From the NCBI GenBank assembly GCA_945901835.1, contig CAMDMH010000281.1:1-5382 (forward strand): a DNA stretch of 5,382 nt, written 5' to 3'. This DNA is from Devosia equisanguinis. Its GTDB lineage: Bacteria; Pseudomonadota; Alphaproteobacteria; Rhizobiales; Hyphomicrobiaceae. Below the pieces are notes generated by a model. It was not told the DNA's origin and searched no databases. It saw nothing but the letters and a program-made list of their open reading frames with translations. Position 1 is the stretch's first letter; each line of letters starts with the position of its first letter. Position numbers and translations under genes: made by a program. Positions 1 through 5,303 of this stretch are shown piece after piece.

Positions 1-14
1 AAGCGTCGCCGCGC

Positions 15-56
15 GCCCTTTCCCTCTCCCCGTCATTACGGGGAGAGGGAAAGGGC
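15..56. repeat. Long perfect hairpin in left arm of the foldback
   Basis: Positions 15-33 pair with 38-56: a 19-bp stem with no mismatch around a 4-base loop (CATT). The stem core is CCCTTTCCCTCTCCCC against its complement. It is the left-arm equivalent of the hairpin at 420-448 and is extended by an added CCCTTT/AAAGGG segment that the right copy lacks. Confidence 0.8.
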
Positions 57-59
57 ATG

Positions 60-81
60 CCCTCGGGCACGGACCCGAGGG
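60..81. repeat. 8-bp hairpin, left arm
   Basis: CCCTCGGG (60-67) pairs with CCCGAGGG (74-81) around a 6-base loop. The same structure appears inverted at 388-409. The two loops are complementary except for one base, which shows that the two copies descend from one sequence. Confidence 0.75.
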
Positions 82-387
82 TGAGGGGCGGCCACTTGGC
101 CGACAATGGCATCAAGCGCCGTCCGCTTGTTGATGTTGACCGTCCGTGCCGGGTGATGCAGCATATCGACGTGAATGACCCATTGAATGAAGGCGCTCCT
201 CGCCACCGTCACGCAACCCTCTCCCCGGCTCGCCACAGGCTGGCGCGGAGCGCCTTCGTTCGGTGCCGATTAACCGACGGCAGAAGCTGGCCCATCTCGG
301 AAGATCGGCAGACACCGGAACAAAAACGGTCTTCAGGGGGCAGCGGACATCGTCGGATGAAGGCGTTGCGCACGTTGCCGCCCCTCA

Positions 388-409
388 CCCTCGGGTCAGT
401 GCCCGAGGG
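388..409. repeat. 8-bp hairpin, right arm
   Basis: CCCTCGGG (388-395) pairs with CCCGAGGG (402-409). It is the reverse-complement copy of the hairpin at 60-81. Confidence 0.75.
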
Positions 410-419
410 CATGCCCCGG

Positions 420-448
420 CCCTCTCCCCGTGAAGAACGGGGAGAGGG
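420..448. repeat. GGGGAGAGGG palindrome, right arm
   Basis: CCCTCTCCCCG (420-430) pairs with CGGGGAGAGGG (438-448), extended by T431-A437, giving a 12-bp stem and a 5-base loop. It matches the widespread alphaproteobacterial intergenic palindrome and is the partner of the hairpin at 15-56. Confidence 0.75.
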
Positions 449-506
449 AGCGGCGCGCGCTCGCCACTTCGCATTGGTGTCAAAAGGGGAACTGGTCGTG
501 CCGTCG

Positions 507-531
507 GGGCGGGCTTCGTGGAAGCCCGTCC
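507..531 (-). terminator. Hairpin just downstream of trpE, possible terminator
   Basis: Positions 507-517 pair with 521-531 (11 bp including one G-T pair, core GGGCTTC/GAAGCCC) around a 3-base loop. The stem begins 3 bases past the trpE stop on the minus strand. There is no uridine run directly after it; the nearest T-run (complement of 482-485) is about 20 bases further on. It is therefore not a textbook Rho-independent terminator, but could protect or pause the 3' end of the transcript. Confidence 0.4.
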
Positions 532-534
532 AGC

Positions 535-2112
535 TCAACCCCACTCGCCGCCGTTGCCGCCGGGTTTGCGTCTGGCGCCGCGGGTGGAGAAGCGGACGGC
601 TTCTTCGGCGGCGCGGACGACCGCCTTGGCTTTGTTGATGCACTCCTGCTGCTCGTTCTCGGGCTGGCTGTCGTAGACGACGCCGGCGCCGGCCTGGACG
701 TGCATGACGCCGTCCTTCACCAGCGCGGTCCTCAATACGATGCAGGTGTCCATCTGGCCGTTCGCCGAGAAGTAGCCGACGCAGCCGGCATAGGGGCCGC
801 GCTTGTGCTTTTCGAGTTCGTCGATGATCTGCATGGCGCGAACTTTCGGCGCGCCCGAGACGGTGCCTGCGGGAAAGCCGCCGAGCAGTGCGTCGATCAC
901 GTCGAGGTCGTCCCGCAGGCGGCCCTGCACGTTCGAGACGATGTGCATGACGTGGCTGTAGCGTTCGATGACGAATTTCTCGGTGACCTCGACGGAGCCG
1001 ATCTCGGAGACGCGGCCGACGTCGTTGCGGCCGAGATCGAGCAGCATGAGATGCTCGGCGCGCTCCTTGGGATCGGTGAGCAGGCTTTCGGCGAGCGCCT
1101 CGTCCTGCTGGGGTGTGGCGCCGCGCGGGCGCGTGCCGGCGAGCGGGCGGATCGTGACCTCGCCGTCGCGGACGCGGACGAGGATTTCCGGGCTCGAGCC
1201 GACGAGGGCGTAGCCGCCGAGGTCGAGGTGATAGAGGAACGGCGAGGGGTTCGTGCGGCGCAGAGCGCGGTAGAGCGCGAACGGCGGCAGCGTGAACGGC
1301 GTCGAGAAGCGCTGCGACAGGACGATCTGGAAGGCATCACCGGCGCGGATGTACTCCTTCGCCTTTGCGATCATGCCCATGTATTCGGCCGGCGTGGTGT
1401 TCGACACGGGGTCGGACACGGGCATGCGGGCGGCGGTGGTCGCGGTCGCGGCGTGCGGCATCGGTGCGTCGAGCGCCGCTACGACTGCTGCAAGGCGCTT
1501 CTGCGCCGCGGCGTAGGCTTTCGCGGCGGTCTGGCGCGGGGTCGGACGCACGGGCGTCACGACGGTCATCTCGTCCTTCACGTTGTCGAAGATGATGACG
1601 ATGGTCGGACGCACCAGCACCATGTCCGGCACGCCGAGCACGTCGGGCGGCGTGTCGGGCAGGTGCTCGACGAGGCGGATGGTGTCGTAGCCCATGTGGC
1701 CGAAAACGCCGGCGGCCATCGGCGGCAGGGCTTCGGCCAATTCCATCGCGGATTCGGCGAGCAGCGAGCGCAACGATTGTAGCGTCGGCTCGGGAGCGGG
1801 CTTGAACGCGTCGGGCTTCGTCTCGGCGGTGCGGTTGATCTCGGCCGCATTGCCGTTGGCGCGCCAGACGATGTCCGGCGCGAGGCCGATGATCGAATAG
1901 CGGCCACGCGCGGCGCCGCCTTCGACGGACTCCAGCAGCAGGCTCATCGGCTTGCCGTGGGCGACCTTGAGGTAAACCGAGACGGGAGTTTCGAGGTCGG
2001 AGACGAGGCGGGTCCAGACGACCTGAGGCGTGCCCTTGTCATAGCGCTCGGCGAAGGCGTCGAAGGCGGGCTCGACGTCGAGGGCGGCTGTCTTGCGCGC
2101 GTGCGTACTCAC
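535..2112 (-). CDS. trpE: Anthranilate synthase component I (TrpE)
   Basis: This is the large subunit of anthranilate synthase, a cytoplasmic enzyme making anthranilate from chorismate with ammonia supplied by the TrpG glutaminase; it is the first committed step of tryptophan synthesis. The 525-residue length is usual for the family. The N-terminal domain (about 30-180) contains the LLLESVEGG motif (58-66), whose LLES portion forms the tryptophan feedback site in characterised homologues. The chorismate-binding domain (about 240-505) is intact: PLAGTRPRG (323-331), a GRND motif (361-364) after the EH pair at 353-354, YSHVMH (385-390), GTVSGAPK (416-423) and QAGAGVVYDSQPENE (473-487). The protein is not a TrpE-TrpG fusion, since it ends shortly after the chorismate domain with a basic, glycine-rich tail. 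The start is GTG at 2112, supported by GAGG at 2118-2121 five bases upstream. Expression could be influenced by the folded 227-bp leader, but no tryptophan-rich leader peptide was found there. Its partner trpG is not within the visible 534 bp downstream. Confidence 0.97.
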   Translation of the reverse strand: MSTHARKTAALDVEPAFDAFAERYDKGTPQVVWTRLVSDLETPVSVYLKVAHGKPMSLLLESVEGGAARGRYSIIGLAPDIVWRANGNAAEINRTAETKPDAFKPAPEPTLQSLRSLLAESAMELAEALPPMAAGVFGHMGYDTIRLVEHLPDTPPDVLGVPDMVLVRPTIVIIFDNVKDEMTVVTPVRPTPRQTAAKAYAAAQKRLAAVVAALDAPMPHAATATTAARMPVSDPVSNTTPAEYMGMIAKAKEYIRAGDAFQIVLSQRFSTPFTLPPFALYRALRRTNPSPFLYHLDLGGYALVGSSPEILVRVRDGEVTIRPLAGTRPRGATPQQDEALAESLLTDPKERAEHLMLLDLGRNDVGRVSEIGSVEVTEKFVIERYSHVMHIVSNVQGRLRDDLDVIDALLGGFPAGTVSGAPKVRAMQIIDELEKHKRGPYAGCVGYFSANGQMDTCIVLRTALVKDGVMHVQAGAGVVYDSQPENEQQECINKAKAVVRAAEEAVRFSTRGARRKPGGNGGEWG

Positions 2113-2117
2113 GGGGG

Positions 2118-2121
2118 CCTC
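2118..2121 (-). promoter_or_regulatory. Ribosome binding site deciding the GTG start of trpE
   Basis: The minus strand reads GAGG, then five C residues, then GTG. The spacing is right for a Shine-Dalgarno site and supports GTG at 2112 over any internal start. Confidence 0.6.
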
Positions 2122-2240
2122 GGAAAAATGGAGTTCGGCAGGGAAGCGCCATCAGCGCTGACATTGTCGTTCGGTGGTCCACCAACTTGACCTGCTTGCC
2201 CGTGACGAACGTTCCGACCGCAAGGTCGGAGCGGGAAGAG

Positions 2241-2279
2241 CCGGGGCCTTTACACCATCCAGAAGTGCAAAGGTCCCGG
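2241..2279. repeat. Strong hairpin between ppiD and trpE (structure B)
   Basis: CCGGG (2241-2245) pairs with CCCGG (2275-2279) and CCTTTACAC (2247-2255) pairs with GTGCAAAGG (2265-2273). There are 15 positions per arm, a 9-base loop, one mismatch and one G-U pair in either strand's RNA. Its 2275-2279 strand is also used by the neighbouring hairpin. It may be part of a dispersed alphaproteobacterial palindrome family (inference). Confidence 0.65.
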
Positions 2280-2307
2280 ATAGCCTTGCTGCGCTAGGCT
2301 TCCGGGA
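2274..2307. repeat. Palindromic hairpin TCCCGGA/TCCGGGA (structure A)
   Basis: TCCCGGA (2274-2280) pairs with TCCGGGA (2301-2307) and, past a single bulged base, AGCC (2282-2285) pairs with GGCT (2297-2300). T2286-A2296 can extend the stem. The strand 2275-2279 is shared with structure B, so the two cannot form together. The sequence type resembles TCCGGGA-containing repeats that are frequent between genes in Hyphomicrobiales. Confidence 0.65.
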
Positions 2308-2339
2308 ACGCAGAAACTCGTCTGTCGGCGCCTATGTGG

Positions 2340-4241
2340 TCAGCGCTGCTCCGTGGTCTCGCCGGTGGTGCGTTTGAAGAGCGTTTCGTTGATCTTCACG
2401 CCGTAGCGCTCGCGCAGCGCCAGGACGTACGACTGGACCGCGTCCTGCTGCAACTCGCCGCGCAGTTGGGTGGCGATCTCGGCTGTCTGCTCCTTGGTGG
2501 GGGCTGGCGGTTTGCCGATCTCGACGAGGCGGAACACGACGCGCTTGGCGCCGTCGCCGGTATCGAGCGAAGCCCGGGCGCCGGCCCCGATGCTGAACGC
2601 ACGCTGGATCACGGCGGGCGGCACGCCCTGATCGTTGCCGAACCGCTTTAAAGGCTTGGAGGTTTCGAGTTTGGAGCCGACTTCCTTGGCGAGGGCCGAC
2701 AGGGTCTCGCCCTTCTCGGCGCGCTCGATCAGCTTGGCCGTCAGCTCGGCGGAAAGGCGCGTGGTCTCGTCCTGCTGCCAGACCTTTTTGACATCGTCCT
2801 TCACGTCGGCAAAGGGACGCTGCTTCTCCTCGGTGACGCCGAGGACGTCGATCCAGACATAGCCGCCGTCCTGAAGATCGATCGTCTCGATCTCGACGCC
2901 GGGCTTGCCCTCGAACGCGGCGCGCAGGACTTTGGCTTGATCCGGACCGTCGTAGCCCGGTGTGCCGTCGGGCTTGCGGCCGAGGCGGTCGATCTGGGTG
3001 TTGTCATAGGCCTTGAGCTTGACGGTTTCGGCGATCTCCAGCAGCGGCCGGCCGGCGGCGCGGCCGTCGTCGACGGCATCATGGAGCTTGCGGATCGTCT
3101 CGCTGGCGCGGGTCGATGCGAACTTGTCGCGGATCTCCTGGCGCATCTCGTCGAAGGTGCGCGTGCGGGCGGGCTCGATCTCGGTCGCCTGCAGCAGGAC
3201 GGTCGAGAAACGCCCGGTCACGGGGGCCGAGACTTTGTCCTTCTCGAGCTTGAAGGCGGCGTCGGCGATGGCGGGGTCGAACATGTCGCCGCGGGTGATG
3301 AGGCCCAGATCGATATCCTTGTCGGTGGCGCCTGCGTCCTTGGCAGCGTCCAGGAAGCTCTTGCCTGATGCGATGGCCTTGGCGGCAACTTCGGCGGCCG
3401 CCGTGTCCTTGTAGGGGATCTGCAGGATGCGCCGCTTTTCCGGCAACTCGCTGCTAGCCTTGTCGGCTTCGTAGGCTTTGCGGATGTCGGCCTCGGGCAC
3501 CTCGAGACCCTTGATCACGTCGGCTGCCGACAGCGCCAGAACCACGACGTGGCGGAATTCGGGGGTGACGAACACGCGACTCTGGGCGTCGTAGACTTCC
3601 TTGAGCTTGGCCTCGTCGGGCTCGGCCAGCTTGACATGGGCTGCGCCATCGACGTGGAAGAACTGGATCGTGCGCGTCTCTTCGCGCCACTGGTGCACGA
3701 GATTGGAGAGGGCGGTGGATACCGGCACATCCTGGAACATCGACTGTGTCAGCTGCTGGCGCAATTCCTCGCGGCGGCGCAGATTGAGGTAGCCGCGTTC
3801 GTTGTAGCCGACCTCGCGCAGGAAATTGTCGAACCCCGGGCGGTCGAACTTGCCGTCGGGGCCTTGCAGGCCCGGGTCCTTCTCGATCGCGGCGGCGACG
3901 GTCTTCTGCGACAGGGCGAGACCCAACTGCCGGACTTGCTGGTCGAGCGTGGCGCCGTTGACGAGGTCTTCCAGCACCGCCCGGTCGATACCGCGCAAGC
4001 GCGCTTCCTCGGCCGTGGGACGGCGGCCGAAGCGGCGGGCCAGATTGTTCATCACGGCGCCATAGGTCGACTGGTACTCCTCGACCGAGATCTCGCTCGA
4101 GCCGACGGTGGCGATCGAGCCGGAGCGAGCGCCGCCCGTGAACACGTCCGCCACCCCCCAGACCACGAAGGCGAGGATGAGGAGCAGGAGCAGCGGCTTC
4201 AGGACCCAACTGTTGGCGCCACGGCGCAATGCGTCGAGCAT
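2340..4241 (-). CDS. ppiD: PpiD-type membrane-anchored periplasmic chaperone (SurA N-terminal / parvulin-like)
   Basis: A 633-residue protein of normal PpiD length. Residues 1-14 are short and basic, then a single membrane anchor spans about 15-34 (KPLLLLLILAFVVWGVADVF), which puts the rest in the periplasm. About 1-170 match the SurA_N_3 chaperone domain layout and about 245-360 the parvulin (rotamase) domain, with GLITRGDMFDPAIADAAF (313-330) as its most recognisable part. A long helical C-terminal region follows. Where active parvulins have a histidine before ILI, this protein reads RRILQIPYK (270-278), so prolyl isomerase activity is doubtful and a chaperone role at the Sec translocon is more likely, as for Escherichia coli PpiD. 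The ATG at 4241 is preceded by AAAGGA at 4253-4258. It lies 227 bp upstream of trpE in the same direction, a neighbourhood usual in alphaproteobacteria. Family assignment is firm; the gene name is by homology. Confidence 0.93.
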   Translation of the reverse strand: MLDALRRGANSWVLKPLLLLLILAFVVWGVADVFTGGARSGSIATVGSSEISVEEYQSTYGAVMNNLARRFGRRPTAEEARLRGIDRAVLEDLVNGATLDQQVRQLGLALSQKTVAAAIEKDPGLQGPDGKFDRPGFDNFLREVGYNERGYLNLRRREELRQQLTQSMFQDVPVSTALSNLVHQWREETRTIQFFHVDGAAHVKLAEPDEAKLKEVYDAQSRVFVTPEFRHVVVLALSAADVIKGLEVPEADIRKAYEADKASSELPEKRRILQIPYKDTAAAEVAAKAIASGKSFLDAAKDAGATDKDIDLGLITRGDMFDPAIADAAFKLEKDKVSAPVTGRFSTVLLQATEIEPARTRTFDEMRQEIRDKFASTRASETIRKLHDAVDDGRAAGRPLLEIAETVKLKAYDNTQIDRLGRKPDGTPGYDGPDQAKVLRAAFEGKPGVEIETIDLQDGGYVWIDVLGVTEEKQRPFADVKDDVKKVWQQDETTRLSAELTAKLIERAEKGETLSALAKEVGSKLETSKPLKRFGNDQGVPPAVIQRAFSIGAGARASLDTGDGAKRVVFRLVEIGKPPAPTKEQTAEIATQLRGELQQDAVQSYVLALRERYGVKINETLFKRTTGETTEQR

Positions 4242-4252
4242 GGGTGGGGCAG

Positions 4253-4258
4253 TCCTTT
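4253..4258 (-). promoter_or_regulatory. Ribosome binding site of ppiD
   Basis: AAAGGA on the minus strand lies 11 bases before the ATG at 4241. The spacing is slightly long, but no better site or start is visible and the membrane anchor begins directly after this start. Confidence 0.5.
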
Positions 4259-4315
4259 CAGGTGACGTCTATCCGGTCGTGTGACTTGATGCGGGCCCGA
4301 AGGCTCGGCTGACCG

Positions 4316-4345
4316 CTTGTAGGGCGGCTCACGGTCGGATCGCAA
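4316..4345 (-). promoter_or_regulatory. Possible sigma-70-type promoter for ppiD
   Basis: On the minus strand TTGCGA (4340-4345) and TACAAG (4316-4321) are separated by 18 bases, about 75 bases before the ppiD start codon. Both boxes are imperfect, and chance matches of this quality are common, so this is only a candidate. Confidence 0.22.
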
Positions 4346-4469
4346 GCGTCCTCGATGGCCGATGGCCGGGAGTGTGTGATTGGGGGGGCGATGACGGCGG
4401 GAATTGAAGTCTAGTCGCGGCACGCTTGCCTCGATTGCGCGCGCGCCGCTTCCCCCTCGAAGGGTAGGT

Positions 4470-4519
4470 CGACACGGCGCGGTTTTTCGCCATTCAGCGA
4501 AAAAGCGTCTGCCGTGTCG
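4470..4519. repeat. Long imperfect hairpin, unassigned
   Basis: CGACACGGC (4470-4478) pairs with GCCGTGTCG (4511-4519), and TTTTTCGC (4483-4490) pairs with GCGAAAAA (4497-4504). Between them are about three further pairs, one mismatch and a 2-base bulge. The loop is 6 bases (CATTCA). This gives about 20 pairs in 50 bases. It has no T-run after it on either strand, so it is not a classic terminator. It may be a repeat unit, a mobile-element remnant or part of an RNA. Confidence 0.6.
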
Positions 4520-4570
4520 GGTGGGGGTGATTTGCTCCGCTGATGTTCGCGATAATTGCACAGTTGCACA

Positions 4571-4645
4571 ATGGCCTTCCGGCCATGCGAGAGTTTCTTT
4601 CCTTGCTCGGAGCTACGGCCTCAAAGGCCGGATCGCCGCCGAGCA
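4571..4645. repeat. Small hairpins: ATGGCC/GGCCAT and a nested TGCTCGG/CCGAGCA
   Basis: ATGGCC (4571-4576) pairs with GGCCAT (4581-4586) around TTCC. Next, TGCTCGG (4604-4610) pairs with CCGAGCA (4639-4645), enclosing CGGCC (4616-4620) with GGCCG (4626-4630) around TCAAA. Each stem alone is short enough to arise by chance in GC-rich DNA. Confidence 0.35.
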
Positions 4646-4810
4646 GCGCCTCTCGCGCACTCCCGGCAAGGGCCGACCCCTGCACCCGCGATTTTGGGTG
4701 AGTGTGGAAATTGGGGGAGCGCGGAGGAAGGAAAGATCGACTTCCCATACTGCAAATGCGCAGTTCGATGCCTAGGTGGCGAACGCGGCTGTGGATGATG
4801 ATTGGTGAAG

Positions 4811-4832
4811 TCTCGAATCCGCTTCTCGAATC
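4811..4832. repeat. 9-bp direct repeat upstream of the GrlR-like gene
   Basis: TCTCGAATC occurs at 4811-4819 and again at 4824-4832, separated by CGCT. The pair lies 32-53 bases before the start codon at 4864. The 13-bp period is not a full helical turn, so an operator role is only a possibility. Confidence 0.4.
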
Positions 4833-4851
4833 GATCACCCTGCCGACTGGC

Positions 4852-4856
4852 AAGGG
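4852..4856 (+). promoter_or_regulatory. Ribosome binding site deciding the start of the GrlR-like gene
   Basis: AAGGG lies 7 bases before the ATG at 4864. The frame is open upstream to 4702, with ATG codons at 4795 and 4798, but those lack a comparable site, and family members begin right before the DGFY motif, which favours 4864. Confidence 0.6.
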
Positions 4857-4863
4857 TTTGGGC

Positions 4864-5214
4864 ATGGCGGGTTCAGTCGACGGTTTCTACGCGGTCTATC
4901 TGTCAAGTGGCACCGGTTTCGGCGCCGCCATGTTCATCATTCGCGACGGTAAGATCGCAGGTGCTGATCCGCACGGCGTCGTACTCAACGGCTTGTGCAG
5001 TCGGCGCGGAGATACCTACAAGGCCAAGGTCAAGATCGAGATCGCGCCGGGAGCGGCGCTTTTGCAGGGTGGCGAAGCAGGACCCGAGGGCACCAAGTAC
5101 GAGGTCAGCTTCACGTTCGATTACCCGCTCGACGGCCTGCCTTTCCGCAGAATCGAGACGCCGATGGGTCCGGTGAACGCGAAGTTTGTGAAGGTTCGGG
5201 GCATGGATGATTAG
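4864..5214 (+). CDS. GrlR-family small regulatory protein
   Basis: A 116-residue soluble protein with the layout of the GrlR family. DGFYAVYL (6-13) is the first strand; a glycine-rich turn follows, then IIRDGKIAGADPHGVVLNG (25-43), corresponding to the conserved strand-DG-x-I-x-G-x-D segment, and GDTYKAKVKIEI (49-60). GrlR of enteropathogenic Escherichia coli is a lipocalin-like beta-barrel that binds the activator GrlA and represses type III secretion genes. The acidic surface motif EDED used for that binding is not seen here (SRRGDTY, 46-52), and neither a GrlA-like gene nor secretion genes are in view. The alphaproteobacterial homologues are largely uncharacterised, so its partner and target are unknown. 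Seeming longer forms reaching back to 4702 add basic sequence unlike the family. There is no signal peptide or membrane segment. An insertion sequence begins within about 90 bp downstream, which fits an accessory origin. The family call is good; the function is open. Confidence 0.75.
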   Translation: MAGSVDGFYAVYLSSGTGFGAAMFIIRDGKIAGADPHGVVLNGLCSRRGDTYKAKVKIEIAPGAALLQGGEAGPEGTKYEVSFTFDYPLDGLPFRRIETPMGPVNAKFVKVRGMDD

Positions 5215-5292
5215 TTTTCTCTCGACTTGATTACCCCGTCATCACCTCGATGCCGCCACATCCGCTTGTTACGCGGTCTTCCGACGCCGGAC

Positions 5293-5298
5293 GGGAGG
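5293..5298 (+). promoter_or_regulatory. Ribosome binding site of the transposase
   Basis: GGGAGG lies 5 bases before the ATG at 5304, a strong Shine-Dalgarno match that fixes the start. Confidence 0.65.
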
Positions 5299-5303
5299 CC
5301 GAC

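Larger units (their letters stand above)
3..466. repeat. Foldback (inverted-repeat) element, MITE-like, between trpE and the left window edge
   Basis: The left arm (about 11-92) and the right arm (about 378-461) are near-perfect reverse complements. A 40-bp core (53-92 against 378-417) differs at about one position. Each arm carries two hairpins: a long GGGGAGAGGG-type stem and an 8-bp CCCTCGGG/CCCGAGGG stem. The symmetry continues inward. Positions 181-205 pair with 241-265 in a 25-bp stem with one mismatch, counting G-T pairs, and the sequence between outer and inner stems still matches its reverse complement at roughly half to 60% of positions by eye. The whole stretch therefore looks like one degenerate large palindrome with a centre near 223-235 and an indel of about 23 bp. 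The CCCTCTCCCCG palindrome is familiar as a dispersed intergenic repeat in Hyphomicrobiales. No transposase or credible gene lies inside. The outer boundary and any target duplication are unclear because the left end is close to the window edge. Confidence 0.75.
2113..2339 (-). other. ppiD-trpE intergenic region, structured, no gene
   Basis: These 227 bases hold no credible coding sequence. On the minus strand they contain, in order, a hairpin at 2274-2307, an overlapping hairpin at 2241-2279, a small hairpin at 2213-2230 (TCCGACC/GGTCGGA around GCAA on the plus strand), an 11-bp odd palindrome GGTGGTCCACC (2173-2183) and a 10-bp palindrome TCAGCGCTGA (2152-2161). No tryptophan-rich leader peptide of the rhizobial trpL type is present; the only ATG within the hairpins gives Met-Val-stop. 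No confident promoter was seen. Confidence 0.6.
4242..4863. other. 622-bp stretch without a recognisable gene
   Basis: The region separates the divergent ppiD and GrlR-like genes. Open frames exist on both strands (for example minus 4199-4561 and plus 4404-4775), but their translations are arginine- and proline-rich, without recognisable domains, and overlap one another, as expected of GC-rich non-coding DNA. It contains a long hairpin (4470-4519), a small hairpin (4571-4586), a nested one (4604-4645), a tandem TTGCACA repeat near 4556-4570 and a 9-bp direct repeat (4811-4832). Promoters for both flanking genes should lie here. It could also hold a small RNA or remains of a lost gene; the sequence does not decide. 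Confidence 0.5.

Noticed and set aside
1..470. CRISPR array suggested by repeated palindromic units
   Set aside because: There are only two main copies in opposite orientation, without regular spacers. This is a foldback, not a direct-repeat array.
57..643. Open frames on both strands through the left repeat region
   Set aside because: They translate the palindromic repeat into arginine- and proline-rich sequence, overlap each other on both strands and have no family resemblance.
430..1782. A 450-codon open frame on the plus strand
   Set aside because: It lies antisense to trpE, and its translation is a low-complexity Ala/Arg/Asp/His/Val-rich mirror typical of GC-rich shadow frames. trpE has every conserved motif.
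2113..2339. A trpL-type leader peptide controlling trpE by attenuation
   Set aside because: No short frame with consecutive tryptophan codons is present on the minus strand, and neither hairpin is followed by a U-run.
3549..4265. A 238-codon open frame on the plus strand opposite ppiD
   Set aside because: It is a shadow of the ppiD coding sequence with no recognisable domain. The ppiD frame carries the membrane anchor and chaperone domains.
4199..4561. A 120-codon minus-strand frame ahead of ppiD
   Set aside because: Its translation has no hydrophobic core or motif, it overlaps the first codons of ppiD out of frame, and another frame on the opposite strand overlaps it.
4404..4775. A 123-codon plus-strand frame before the GrlR-like gene
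   Set aside because: It is arginine- and serine-rich without a domain, runs through the hairpin cluster and has no clear ribosome binding site.
4702..4863. N-terminal extension of the GrlR-like gene by up to 54 codons
   Set aside because: The extra residues are basic and unlike the family, no good ribosome binding site precedes the upstream starts, and the start at 4864 has AAGGG at proper distance.
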